Source: Mucilaginibacter sp. (GTDB lineage: Bacteria; Bacteroidota; Bacteroidia; Sphingobacteriales; Sphingobacteriaceae). Taken from it: a stretch of DNA of 64,000 nucleotides. The position numbers and the translations under genes were made by a program. The notes beneath the pieces were generated by a model. It was not told the DNA's origin. It saw only the letters and a list, made by a program, of their open reading frames with translations, and did not search any database. This document shows, in pieces, positions 9,477 to 17,717 of the stretch. Location of the stretch: positions 1 through 64,000 of the forward strand of contig JANXTT010000156.1 in NCBI GenBank assembly GCA_025352225.1, written 5' to 3'. Positions within the stretch are counted from its first letter, which is position 1, and the number at the start of each line of letters is the position of its first letter.

Positions 9477-9531
9477 GGACGGACATTCCACTATTAAAAG
9501 TCCGCCCATCACAAATCTGCTAACCGTTAGC
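9477..9531. repeat. pair of inverted repeats upstream of the DUF2867 gene
   Basis: GGACGGAC (9477-9484) pairs with GTCCGCCC (9500-9507) with one mismatch, around a 15-base loop. It is followed by a near-perfect palindrome GCTAAC-C-GTTAGC (9519-9531). The two structures sit 30 bases before the 9562 gene. They do not have the form of a terminator, as there is no T-run. They may be a boundary of a mobile cassette or a regulatory structure. Confidence 0.4.
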
Positions 9532-9561
9532 GGCACTTATACCAGCAACAGACCAGAAAAA

Positions 9562-10170
9562 ATGAAAATAGTTAATCAAGATCAGATAAAATACCCTTGG
9601 AAAGTTCATAATTTATTAAAGGACTTTAGAATTGAAGATGTTTGGCTTTTACCAATTGTGCTGGACCAAGATGATACCCTAACGGATGTTTTGGAGCAAG
9701 TAATAGCAACCAAAAAGAAAACTGCTGAAGCAGGATTAGTTGGAGTGCTTTTTAAATTCCGTATGTATTTAGGAAATGTATTTAATTGGGATAATAAAGT
9801 TAGTACAACAAAAATTATTACGGGTGAAATTGGAGAACGCTATGCAAAAGCGGAAAGTTTAAATCTTGAAGATTTACCTCAAACTAAGGTAGATGATTTT
9901 GTGCCTGTTTATTTTTTGGAAAACGAGTTGCTCCTTGAATTGGAAAACAGCATTGTACAAGCTGCAATCCATCTTGGAAAAACAGAGGAGCCACAAAACA
10001 AATATCAGGTAAACATGACCGTTTATGTTAAGCCAAAAGGCGTTTTCGGGCGGCTGTATATGATGGCAATAAACCCGTTTAGATGGTTAATAATTTACCC
10101 CACCTTTATGAAAGCATTAAAAATTCAGTGGGATTATTTTATTCAAAACAGGAGCTCGGTCTATAAATGA
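9562..10170 (+). CDS. DUF2867 family protein
   Basis: A 202-residue protein whose C-terminal half (FRMYLGNVFNWDNK and YMMAINPFRWLIIYPTFMK) matches what I remember of DUF2867, a domain with a SRPBCC/START-like fold often found fused to NAD-binding SDR domains. Here the domain stands alone, without the Rossmann part. There is no signal peptide. It lies alone between the inverted-repeat element at 9477 and the ArsR operon, with about 210 bases downstream. The function is unknown; a ligand-binding role is an inference from the fold. Confidence 0.65.
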   Translation: MKIVNQDQIKYPWKVHNLLKDFRIEDVWLLPIVLDQDDTLTDVLEQVIATKKKTAEAGLVGVLFKFRMYLGNVFNWDNKVSTTKIITGEIGERYAKAESLNLEDLPQTKVDDFVPVYFLENELLLELENSIVQAAIHLGKTEEPQNKYQVNMTVYVKPKGVFGRLYMMAINPFRWLIIYPTFMKALKIQWDYFIQNRSSVYK

Positions 10171-10328
10171 TATAAGCATATTTCTATAATTTTTAATGTT
10201 TATTAGCGGAGTTATGCTCCTGGCCATTTCGTTTGCATCTAATTAAATGTTAATAGTTGACAACAAAATCATAATCAATCCCCCAATCCCAACTTAACAA
10301 CAACTCCACCGATTTTTTCTAAAATACA

Positions 10329-10360
10329 TTTGCGTAACTCAAAAGTTACTTATATATTTG
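10329..10360 (+). promoter_or_regulatory. promoter of the SRPBCC-arsR operon
   Basis: TTTG at 10329-10332, a 20-base spacer, then TATATTTG at 10353-10360. Both boxes match the Bacteroidota consensus exactly. One palindrome fills the spacer and a second overlaps the last base of the -7 box. Confidence 0.75.
10334..10349. promoter_or_regulatory. ArsR-type operator, copy 1
   Basis: The palindrome GTAACT-CAAA-AGTTAC lies within the -33/-7 spacer. It has the same half-sites and spacer length as copy 2. It is the likely binding site of the ArsR-family repressor encoded at 10816. Confidence 0.65.
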
Positions 10361-10379
10361 GGTAACTTAAAAGTTACCC
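10360..10379. promoter_or_regulatory. ArsR-type operator, copy 2
   Basis: The perfect 8-base-arm palindrome GGGTAACT-TAAA-AGTTACCC starts at the last base of the -7 box and ends 3 bases before the start codon. Its centre is 28 bases from that of copy 1. A bound repressor here would cover the transcription start. Confidence 0.7.
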
Positions 10380-10382
10380 ATT

Positions 10383-10835
10383 ATGACAGAAAGTATTAAA
10401 CACCAATTTTTCTTCCCCCACCCGGCCGAGGCCGTTTGGGCGTATTTAACCAACACAGAATTAATGGAATTATGGCTCATGAAAAATGACTTTCAGCCAG
10501 TTATAGGTCATAATTTCCAATTCAGGACAAACCCTGTACCGAGCCTCAATTTCAGCGGAATCTTCTATTGCAAGGTGTTAGATATCGTTCCTTTCAAAAA
10601 ACTCTCCTATTCATGGAAATGCGGGCCGGAGGATGGCAGCACGAGTATTGATTCGATCGTTTTCTGGACTTTGCAACCAAGGGACCAAGGTACTGACCTG
10701 TTTCTGGAGCATAGCGGTTTTACCGTAATGGAAAACTTTGCCCTGTACCATTCTATGATTGATGGTTGGCTTAAAAATATACATAAGATTGCTGACCGCT
10801 TAAACGCTTCAAAACATGGCGCAACCAACTCTTGA
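10383..10835 (+). CDS. SRPBCC (AHSA1-like) domain protein
   Basis: A 150-residue single-domain protein of the START/Bet v1-like SRPBCC fold, in the AHSA1/CalC group. Typical parts are the opening HQFFFPHPAEAVWAYLTN, the central strands KLSYSWKCGPED and FWTLQPRDQGTDLFLEHSG, and the final helix MIDGWLKNIHKIADRL. Members bind hydrophobic ligands in a deep pocket. The gene is first in an operon and overlaps the ArsR gene by 20 bases. SRPBCC-ArsR pairs are common in bacteria, where the ArsR protein controls the pair. Confidence 0.82.
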   Translation: MTESIKHQFFFPHPAEAVWAYLTNTELMELWLMKNDFQPVIGHNFQFRTNPVPSLNFSGIFYCKVLDIVPFKKLSYSWKCGPEDGSTSIDSIVFWTLQPRDQGTDLFLEHSGFTVMENFALYHSMIDGWLKNIHKIADRLNASKHGATNS

Positions 10836-11139
10836 TACCTTCCAGGTAATTGCCGACCCAAGCCGGAGGCAGATGCTGATGCTGCTCTCAAAGGATAGTT
10901 TATCCATCAATAGCCTGGCAGAAAATTTTGATATGAGCCGGCCGGCCGTTTCAAAGCATATTAAAATATTGTATACCGCGGGGTTTATTTCCATCCAAAA
11001 CTTTGGCCGGGAAAGGCGTTGCACGCTGAAACAAGATGGATTTAATGAGTTGCACAAGTGGATTTCTTACTTTGATGAGTTCTGGACATCGAAACTAAAA
11101 ACGTTAGAAACGCTGTTAAATAACAAATTGCCTAACTAA
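10816..11139 (+). CDS. ArsR-family winged-helix repressor
   Basis: A 107-residue winged-helix regulator. The opening IADPSRRQMLMLLS and the recognition helix region SRPAVSKHIKILYTAGFI are typical of ArsR/SmtB proteins, and the wing is NFGRERRCTLKQDG. No cysteine-rich metal site of the CxCxC type is present, so it probably senses a non-metal signal or none. It overlaps the preceding SRPBCC gene by 20 bases. Two palindromes at the operon promoter are obvious candidate operators for autorepression. Confidence 0.88.
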   Translation: MAQPTLDTFQVIADPSRRQMLMLLSKDSLSINSLAENFDMSRPAVSKHIKILYTAGFISIQNFGRERRCTLKQDGFNELHKWISYFDEFWTSKLKTLETLLNNKLPN

Positions 11140-11156
11140 AAACAAATCAAATTTTT

Positions 11157-11639
11157 ATGACAAAAAGCACTATGGCAGCTCCCGAAATTGCTGCAGATTT
11201 TACCACCGTCTTATTGGTAGATCAAACTCCTGAAGAGGTATTTGATGCCATTAATAATGTTCGTGGATGGTGGTCAGAAGAGATCGAAGGTGGTACAGAC
11301 AAACTTGGTAGTGAATTTACCTATCGGTACAAAGACGTTCATATTTGCAAAATGAAAATAATAGAATTAGTCCCTGATAAAAAAGTCGTTTGGCTTGTTA
11401 TGGACAACTATTTTGCTTTCACTAAAGATAAAACCGAATGGAAGGATACAAAGATCAGTTTTGAGATTTCTAAAAAAGATAATAAAACTAAAATCGAGTT
11501 CACGCACATTGGTTTAGTTCCGGAGTTTGAATGTTATAGCATCTGTTACGAGGGATGGAGCAAGTATATAAATAGCAGTTTGCACAGCCTGATCACTGGC
11601 GGTAAGGGCCAACCTAATCTCAAGGAAGACGTAAATTGA
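11157..11639 (+). CDS. second SRPBCC (AHSA1-like) domain protein
   Basis: A 160-residue SRPBCC protein. It opens with FTTVLLVDQTPEEVFDAINNVRGWWSEEIEGG, a classic AHSA1-like entry with conserved double Trp, and has the strand FTYRYKDVHICKMKI followed by a long C-terminal helix. It lies 17 bases after the ArsR gene and before a strong terminator, so it is the third gene of the operon. An internal ATG at codon 6 is an alternative start. A ligand-binding or stress role is inferred from the fold only. Confidence 0.82.
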   Translation: MTKSTMAAPEIAADFTTVLLVDQTPEEVFDAINNVRGWWSEEIEGGTDKLGSEFTYRYKDVHICKMKIIELVPDKKVVWLVMDNYFAFTKDKTEWKDTKISFEISKKDNKTKIEFTHIGLVPEFECYSICYEGWSKYINSSLHSLITGGKGQPNLKEDVN

Positions 11640-11662
11640 ATAGTTCCCAATTACTTACAAAA

Positions 11663-11700
11663 TATCAACCCGCTTTAAATTACTTTAAAGCGGGTTGATA
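11663..11700. terminator. strong bidirectional stem-loop
   Basis: A perfect 17-base-pair stem (TATCAACCCGCTTTAAA / TTTAAAGCGGGTTGATA) with a TTAC loop, between the convergent ArsR operon and the GH26 gene. The A/T-rich base of the stem supplies the weak pairs on either strand. Confidence 0.8.
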
Positions 11701-11728
11701 AATCTTAGATGCGAGGAAATCATTTATC

Positions 11729-12751
11729 CTACCAGTGTGTTAAATGATACCAAAATGAACGGTGTATACCATATACACCCATAATATCAGGCACTTTATC
11801 AAGCGTAATAACTTGATCGTGATGGTAAACATACTTGAGGTAGTCCTTATTCACTTTAGTAATATGACCGGTATGCCATACCATCCACCACGACCATTGC
11901 GCGCCTTGAGAAAGTGTTTCGTCGGGGTTGGGCGGCGTAGCGCATTCGTGATAAGCAATAGGCATCGCATCTCCCGCTATTTTACGAACATTGTTGTACA
12001 TGGCAAGGTGAGCGCTATTGTCGTCATAAGTATCGGCACCGGCAATATCTACATATTGGCGGCCGGGGTACCAGGCACTATCCGGTTTGCCGGTGTAGCA
12101 TAGTACCCAAACCAGGTTGTTCAATTTCTTTTTATTAACGTAATAGTTGTACATGGTTATCCATAGGCGTTTAAATTTTTCGGGGCCTTGCTTGCCCCAC
12201 CAAAACCAGTTGCCATTTAATTCGTGGAAAGGGCGCCATAATACAGGCACGTGCGCTCGTTGCAGTTTTTTAAGCAGCTTCGCCTTTTCGTCAAGCTGCG
12301 CCCAAAAGGCTGCGTATTCGCGCGTGCCCTTTTCAAAGCACTTATCAATATCTATTGGTTTTTGCGAATTAGGATAACCGTTCCCAATGCCTGGGGCACC
12401 CCAATGCCACATTATTGTTGGTATGCCTCCCTTTTTCCACCAACGCTTGGCAAACTTTACTTCATCTTTATTTTTAGCACTATCTATAAAATCCATCCCA
12501 CGGATAGCGGGCTGCTTACCGGTTACGTCGGCAATGTATTTTAACTCATCAACCCGGCCAAAGTTGGATACCATTTGCCCCGATAAAATCCCTTTACCGC
12601 GCATAGCCAGTAAATATTTGTACAACGCGCGGGCTTGGTCGGAGGCATTTTTATTGGAAAGTTCAATAGGTGCCTGGCTGTAACACCGTAAACTCACCAT
12701 CAAAACAAGTAGAAAAACAAAAAAGGGCATTTTTAGTAGCAAGGTTCTCAT
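11729..12751 (-). CDS. secreted GH26 beta-mannanase-type glycoside hydrolase
   Basis: A 340-residue protein with a signal peptide (hydrophobic residues 8-25, then SQAPI). The glycoside hydrolase family 26 TIM barrel is clear. The acid/base Glu is in WRPFHELNGNWFWWG (about E177) and the nucleophile Glu is in AYHECATPP (about E269). MWHWGAPG and DIAGADTYDD are further signatures. GH26 enzymes mostly cut beta-1,4-mannan and release manno-oligosaccharides. No SusC/SusD pair or other hydrolase is nearby, so it is not in an obvious polysaccharide utilisation locus. The Cys near the signal cleavage site follows Arg and does not make a good lipobox. Confidence 0.88.
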   Translation of the reverse strand: MRTLLLKMPFFVFLLVLMVSLRCYSQAPIELSNKNASDQARALYKYLLAMRGKGILSGQMVSNFGRVDELKYIADVTGKQPAIRGMDFIDSAKNKDEVKFAKRWWKKGGIPTIMWHWGAPGIGNGYPNSQKPIDIDKCFEKGTREYAAFWAQLDEKAKLLKKLQRAHVPVLWRPFHELNGNWFWWGKQGPEKFKRLWITMYNYYVNKKKLNNLVWVLCYTGKPDSAWYPGRQYVDIAGADTYDDNSAHLAMYNNVRKIAGDAMPIAYHECATPPNPDETLSQGAQWSWWMVWHTGHITKVNKDYLKYVYHHDQVITLDKVPDIMGVYGIHRSFWYHLTHW

Positions 12752-12791
12752 AATTCGTTAGTATCTTCAAAACAGATAATTAATCTAATAT

Positions 12792-12799
12792 CAAAAATA
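12792..12799 (-). promoter_or_regulatory. -7 box upstream of the GH26 gene
   Basis: The minus strand reads TATTTTTG, an exact TAnnTTTG match, 40 bases before the GH26 start. No clear TTTG is visible at the expected -33 position. Confidence 0.4.
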
Positions 12800-13212
12800 A
12801 TGTTAAAGCTAAATCTATTGTAACACTATCTTGACAGTAATGGCTAAATCCTGTTTGTTTTTTGTGGGGATATGGGATTGCTTACCCTAAAATTTGGCTG
12901 ATTTACTTTATACAATTACAGATAGTTTACTGTGTATTTAAATATAAAAACACTGCGATAGTAGTAGTGGTTCAATTAGAACAGCTTGAAGGCATTTTAT
13001 TTGTAATCAAATCATTAAAAGAGACAGAAAAATAGTTGTTCAATTTATTTTATACCGTTCGAACCAATCCGGGAGCGCTATAGTAGTGGCTACTATACAA
13101 ATCGCGAACCATTTCCTGTCTGATTTGCACCAATAGCGAATTGCTGATAACGAATCTATCATTTCGAATTAGCAAATTGGTGAAGAAGGGTCAATGAGAT
13201 TAGTTTTTCCAG
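12800..13212. other. intergenic region with inverted repeats
   Basis: No convincing gene lies here. It holds a perfect inverted repeat TATAGTAG-TGG-CTACTATA at 13079-13097, flanked by GTTCG and CGAAC, and an imperfect longer one with arms CACCAAT (13128-13134) and ATTGGTG (13176-13182). The second lies just downstream of the vWA gene and could end the five-gene minus-strand operon, but no T-run follows. Confidence 0.4.
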
Positions 13213-14355
13213 TTACTGCTTTACAATTAAATCTTCTTTAGCAGCCCATAAACCAATATCCTGTTTAGTAAGGGCAGCAGCCATCAGATCGGGAAACTTA
13301 TCGGGAGTGCAGGCAAAAACAGGCACACCCAAATCGGCCAGGAACTGGGCGTTACGATGATCGTAAGAAGGCGCCCCATCATCGTTCAATGCCAAAAGTA
13401 CAACAAGCTGTACTCCGGCGGCAACCAGCTCAACAGCACGACGGCGCATTTCGTTCACATTACCACCTTCATACAAATCGGTAATCAGCACCAGTACAGT
13501 ATCGGCAGGCTTGGTCACTATTTGCTGACAGTAAGTTAAGGCTGCATTAATGTCCGTACCTCCACCAAGCTGTACACCAAACAACAACTCAACGGGGTCG
13601 GTCAGCTCTTCCGTTAAATCGGCAACGGCAGTGTCAAAAACCACCATTTTTGTTTTAATAGCTGGTATAGAAGCCATTACACTACCAAATATACCCGAGT
13701 AAACTACGGATGAACCCATCGAACCGCTTTGATCAAGGCATAAGATTACATCTTTTAGTGACGACCGCTTGCGCCCATAACCCACCCGGCTTTCGGGAAT
13801 GATAGTTTTGTATTCGGGTTGATAATGCTTTAGATTTTTAAGAATGGTAGCACCCCAGTTAATTTCTTGGTGGCGGGGGCGCGTATTTCTAATACTTCTG
13901 TTTAAACTTCCGGTTATAGCCTGCCGGGTAGGTTCGGCCAGTTTTTTTACCAGTTCATCTACTACTTTGCGCACCACTTGCCGGGCTGTATCTTTGGTTT
14001 TATCAGGGATTACGCGGCTCAGGGTCATTAAAGTGGCTACCAAATGCACGTCGGGCTCAATGTTTTCCAACATTTCTTTTTCAAAAAGCATCTGGGTTAA
14101 ATTGAGGCGTTTTAATGCGTCTTGTTGCATTACCTGCACTACACTAGCCGGAAAGAATGTGCGGATATCACCCAGCCACCGGCTCACGTTTGGTGATGAC
14201 GCACCCAGGCCTCCGCTTTTATCACTATCATATAACGCTTCAAGCGTACGGTCAACTTTCAGGTCGGCTTCATCCAGATCAAACTGTGTTCCTTCCTGCT
14301 GATGGCCACCCAGGATCAACCGCCATTTACGCAGGTGTGGTGCTTCAATCTCCAT
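13213..14355 (-). CDS. vWA (CoxE-like) domain protein, last gene of the MoxR-SWIM operon
   Basis: A 380-residue protein with a helical N-terminal half and a C-terminal von Willebrand factor A domain. The metal-dependent adhesion site is intact: LDQSGSMGSS (about residue 208, DxSxS), the Thr in GGTDINAA and the Asp in LITDLYEGG. vWA proteins of this CoxE-like kind usually partner a MoxR-type AAA+ ATPase, and one is encoded two genes upstream. The start is 1 base after the DUF5682 stop. It is cytoplasmic (no signal peptide or membrane segment). The role as MoxR partner is inferred from family and neighbourhood. Confidence 0.85.
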   Translation of the reverse strand: MEIEAPHLRKWRLILGGHQQEGTQFDLDEADLKVDRTLEALYDSDKSGGLGASSPNVSRWLGDIRTFFPASVVQVMQQDALKRLNLTQMLFEKEMLENIEPDVHLVATLMTLSRVIPDKTKDTARQVVRKVVDELVKKLAEPTRQAITGSLNRSIRNTRPRHQEINWGATILKNLKHYQPEYKTIIPESRVGYGRKRSSLKDVILCLDQSGSMGSSVVYSGIFGSVMASIPAIKTKMVVFDTAVADLTEELTDPVELLFGVQLGGGTDINAALTYCQQIVTKPADTVLVLITDLYEGGNVNEMRRRAVELVAAGVQLVVLLALNDDGAPSYDHRNAQFLADLGVPVFACTPDKFPDLMAAALTKQDIGLWAAKEDLIVKQ

Positions 14356-14356
14356 T

Positions 14357-16612
14357 CTATTCGCTGTTGTTAATGGTTAAACCTAATAGTTCCATAATTA
14401 CTGGCAGGCCTTGTTTGGCCCTTTCTGTATCAAAGTTTATAATAACGGTGGGGCGCTGTTGGCCGGCAGTTCCACCTGTACGCACCTTTTCCCCCAGCTT
14501 TCTACGTTCCGGACTTGAAAAATTGGCAAATGTGCGGCGCAGTAATGGCAACACCTGCATAAAAATATCATCGCTTAAACCAGATACCCAGTTATCAATT
14601 ACCTGCCATTGGTGCTCATCGAGCAGCAATAACGTGCCACTGCCTTTCAAAAAGCCTTCCAGCCAGGCCGCTGAAATCACAGGTGCGGTAGCTGCAGACA
14701 TCGTATAGCCAAAGTATTGCATCAATTGGTTGGCAGTTAACAGTTTACTATCGTTTAGCAAACGTATACTGTAACCGCAAACTACCGGCGATGTGTTTTT
14801 ATTACCTGCAATTATCTGCAAAGTTTGCTGCCAGCTTAAAGTTGTATCGGGCTCCTGCATCAGGTTAATACCATCATTTAATTTATAAAATAAACCAAGC
14901 AATTGCTGGGCGGCATCATCATCAATAGCCACACAGGCATTAGGCAAACTGATGCAGATACGGGTAATGATACTGCTAATGATACTTAATACTATTGTGG
15001 CATCCGTTTTACGTACGTTGCCATAACGGGCAACGGTAATTAACCCCGGCACAACTTCCATTAACTCAATCACATCAGCCGATGCAGCCGCTAAGTTGTT
15101 TAACCGATGAATTAACATCTGAATAGCTTCGGGCAGTTCGGCCGGGATACTTTTCTCCAACAAATCGCTAATCACTTTCAGGTCGGTAGCCTCTTTCGCC
15201 TGATTTAAAACACTATTTGCCGAAGCCTCTAAAACAGTATTGCCTAAATTGCCGCGCTCTATAATTTCAACAGAATACCCGGGATCCCATTGCAGGCGCC
15301 ATTGTTCTTTAAAAGTTCCCTTACCCGCAACGTGTTGCTGACGGCCCCATTGGATGCCCAATAAAGTAAGCCTATGCAGAAAAATGCTCCGTTCCAGATC
15401 AGTATCTTTACGAAGATCGAGTGTGTAATCTTTAAAATCGGCTGTAGCTGGCAGCCTTAATTTCTTTTGCTGTTTTTCAATATCCAGTTGCAGCGGTGGT
15501 TTAGGTATTTCAACTGGCACTTCGCCTATCTGATGGCCAACAATCAATTCATCATGTACAAGCTTCAATAAGATGCTTTCGCCGTTACAGAGCACGCTCA
15601 GTGTAGCTTCATTCAATTCCTCTAATCCCACCTTTGGCAGTCCGCGTAACGAAGCAAGTGATTCGGCTAAACGCACAGCCTCTATAACATGCGCGACTGA
15701 AGTATCCATTTGCTGCTTGCGGAACAATTGGGCAACATGGGCCATCCACAAAGTGCCATCATCGTGCTTATGATGCCAAACATGATTATACCATCCCGGT
15801 GAGTTAATGCCGGCGCCATAGCCACTGTAAAAACTTAAGCGGCTAAATGTCCAGGGTATCCAGGTACATTCGATTTTTACCTTAGGCAAACCTTTCAATA
15901 ATTCGTTATCATCTTTTTGTGATGCTTTATTTTGCAGGGCGGGCACATGCCATGCTCCGCAAATAACCGCGATGGTGTGGAACATTTCCTTTTCGGTTTG
16001 CCGGATAGAACGGCGCATATAAGCTTCGCGCAATTGTTCAAGTTTTTTATCTTTTTGGGGGATGCTTTCACGCAGGGCTTGCATCGCTTCGGCTACAGCA
16101 TCAAATACTTCATCGTTGTTTAAGCGATATTCAAAAGTATGTTCCCACCATTTTTCGTCGTCGGTAAAACCGGCCGCATCCGATAAATAGCTGATGGGGG
16201 CTTTATTTAAGTGTTCATAAGATTGTGCTTCCAGATTGATTTTATCGCGATTAACGGAAATATCTTCTTCCTTTTGTTCACGCTGTTCTTTCTCTATCAG
16301 CATTTGGTTACCCGCAGGCAGATCCATAAAACGCACATGAATGTTTTGCTTACGCGCATACAGGATAGCCTGCCACTCGGGCGAAAAATCTGCAAAGGGA
16401 TAAAACACCGAACACTGCGGATTATCCGGCTGATAACAAAGCAAAGCCACTGGCGGTTTCAGATCGGCATGCCCCACCCATTGTAGCATGGCATCAGCCT
16501 CCGGTGGCCCTTCCACCAGTACAATATCCGGCTTAACCGATTCCAGGAATGCTTTCACATTTCTTGCCGAACCGGGCCCGTGGTGACGTATGCCTAATAT
16601 ATTTATGGCCAT
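14357..16612 (-). CDS. DUF5682 protein with TIKI/EreA-like motifs
   Basis: A 751-residue cytoplasmic protein recognised as DUF5682. The N-terminal third has GIRHHGPGSA (7-16), VLVEGPPEAD (about 31-40), REAYMRRSI (about 194-202) and ICGAWHVPAL (about 216-225). Two GxxH motifs, a Glu after a strand and an Arg/Met helix between them resemble the active-site layout of the TIKI/TraB/ChaN/EreA superfamily. That link is my inference. Residues after about 350 are helical and unrecognised. It is the fourth gene of a five-gene operon (SWIM, DUF5691, MoxR, DUF5682, vWA), separated from its neighbours by 18 bases and 1 base. No biochemical function is known to me. Confidence 0.82.
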   Translation of the reverse strand: MAINILGIRHHGPGSARNVKAFLESVKPDIVLVEGPPEADAMLQWVGHADLKPPVALLCYQPDNPQCSVFYPFADFSPEWQAILYARKQNIHVRFMDLPAGNQMLIEKEQREQKEEDISVNRDKINLEAQSYEHLNKAPISYLSDAAGFTDDEKWWEHTFEYRLNNDEVFDAVAEAMQALRESIPQKDKKLEQLREAYMRRSIRQTEKEMFHTIAVICGAWHVPALQNKASQKDDNELLKGLPKVKIECTWIPWTFSRLSFYSGYGAGINSPGWYNHVWHHKHDDGTLWMAHVAQLFRKQQMDTSVAHVIEAVRLAESLASLRGLPKVGLEELNEATLSVLCNGESILLKLVHDELIVGHQIGEVPVEIPKPPLQLDIEKQQKKLRLPATADFKDYTLDLRKDTDLERSIFLHRLTLLGIQWGRQQHVAGKGTFKEQWRLQWDPGYSVEIIERGNLGNTVLEASANSVLNQAKEATDLKVISDLLEKSIPAELPEAIQMLIHRLNNLAAASADVIELMEVVPGLITVARYGNVRKTDATIVLSIISSIITRICISLPNACVAIDDDAAQQLLGLFYKLNDGINLMQEPDTTLSWQQTLQIIAGNKNTSPVVCGYSIRLLNDSKLLTANQLMQYFGYTMSAATAPVISAAWLEGFLKGSGTLLLLDEHQWQVIDNWVSGLSDDIFMQVLPLLRRTFANFSSPERRKLGEKVRTGGTAGQQRPTVIINFDTERAKQGLPVIMELLGLTINNSE

Positions 16613-16630
16613 CTATTGCTGTTATGTTAA

Positions 16631-17707
16631 TTATAAGTCGCGGCAGGCGCGGTAAATATCGCTCCAGTCACTGCGTGTTTTCACTACTGTTTCCAGGTAT
16701 TCCTGCCAAACCAGCTTATCCTGCACCGGATCTTTTATTACCGACCCAATAATGCTGGCCGCCACATCTGCCGCCTTTAAAGTCCCATCGCCAAAGTAGG
16801 CAGCCATTGATAAGCCACTATTCACTACCGAAATGGCTTCGGCGGTGCTTAGCGTACCTGTAGGCATTTTAATTTTGGTTTTGCCATCGAGTGTTACACC
16901 GCTGCGCAGTTCGCGGAAAATGGTTACAATCCGGCGGATCTCTTGTAGCGCGGGTGGTTCTACCGGGAGTTCCATCACCTTTTCAAAACTTTCTACCCGC
17001 CGGCGTACTATATCAATTTCTTCCTCAATAGAATCAGGCAAGGGCAATATCACGGTATTGAATCGTCGTTTTAAAGCGCTTGATAATTCATTAACACCTT
17101 TATCGCGGTTATTGGCGGTAGCAATAATATTGAAACCCTTTATAGCCTGAACTTCCATATTAAGTTCAGGGACAGGTAATGTTTTTTCGGACAGAATGGT
17201 GATCAGCGTATCCTGCACATCGGCACCTATCCGGGTTAACTCTTCCAACCTGACGATTTTACCATCTTTCATAGCTCGCATTACCGGGGTTTCTACCAAT
17301 GCACCCGCTGAAGGGCCTTCGGCTATCAGCCGGGCATAATTCCAGCCATAACGCACTGATTCCTCGCTGGTACCGGCGGTTCCCTGAATGATAAGTGTTG
17401 AATCGCCGCTTACGCCAGCCGCCAAATGTTCGCTTACCCAGCTTTTAGCTGTGCCCGGTAAGCCGTATAATAGTAAAGCACGGTCAGTAGTGAGCGTGGC
17501 CACAGCGATTTCCATCAGGCGGCGGTTGCCGATATATTTGGGTGATACCTGAAATCCGTTTTTGAGTTTACCACCTATCAGATAAGTAACTACCGATTGC
17601 GGCGAAAGCACCCAGTTGGCCGGGCGCTTATCATTGTCCTGTTTTTTAAGTTCTTCCAGTTCGTGAGCAAATAATTGCTCTGCATGCTGACGTAATAGCT
17701 GTGACAT
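16631..17707 (-). CDS. MoxR-type AAA+ ATPase
   Basis: A 358-residue AAA+ protein. The Walker A motif is LLYGLPGTAKSW (about 80-90). The Walker B region is atypical, IVRLEELTRIGADVQDTL, with Glu in place of the usual DE pair. It is followed by the MoxR-like stretch LITILSEKTLPVP, a sensor motif NIIATANNRDKG and the arginine-bearing LKRRFN. MoxR ATPases remodel partner proteins and usually act with a vWA protein; here that is the product of the last gene in the operon. It lies 10 bases after the DUF5691 gene and 18 before DUF5682. Confidence 0.87.
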   Translation of the reverse strand: MSQLLRQHAEQLFAHELEELKKQDNDKRPANWVLSPQSVVTYLIGGKLKNGFQVSPKYIGNRRLMEIAVATLTTDRALLLYGLPGTAKSWVSEHLAAGVSGDSTLIIQGTAGTSEESVRYGWNYARLIAEGPSAGALVETPVMRAMKDGKIVRLEELTRIGADVQDTLITILSEKTLPVPELNMEVQAIKGFNIIATANNRDKGVNELSSALKRRFNTVILPLPDSIEEEIDIVRRRVESFEKVMELPVEPPALQEIRRIVTIFRELRSGVTLDGKTKIKMPTGTLSTAEAISVVNSGLSMAAYFGDGTLKAADVAASIIGSVIKDPVQDKLVWQEYLETVVKTRSDWSDIYRACRDL

Positions 17708-17717
17708 ATTAAGGTAT

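Noticed and set aside
9477-9531. integron attC site
   Set aside because: The palindrome does not fit the GTTRRRY/RYYYAAC core sites, and no integrase or second copy is in the window.
12251-12683. overlapping plus-strand ORFs of 97 and 98 codons
   Set aside because: They are antisense to the GH26 gene and have no recognisable features.
13844-14302. 152-codon plus-strand ORF
   Set aside because: It lies wholly opposite the vWA gene and its Ser/Arg/Cys-rich product is typical of antisense reading.
14157-14708. 183-codon plus-strand ORF opposite the vWA and DUF5682 genes
   Set aside because: It runs across the junction of two clear minus-strand genes and its protein has no coherent features; it is a shadow ORF.
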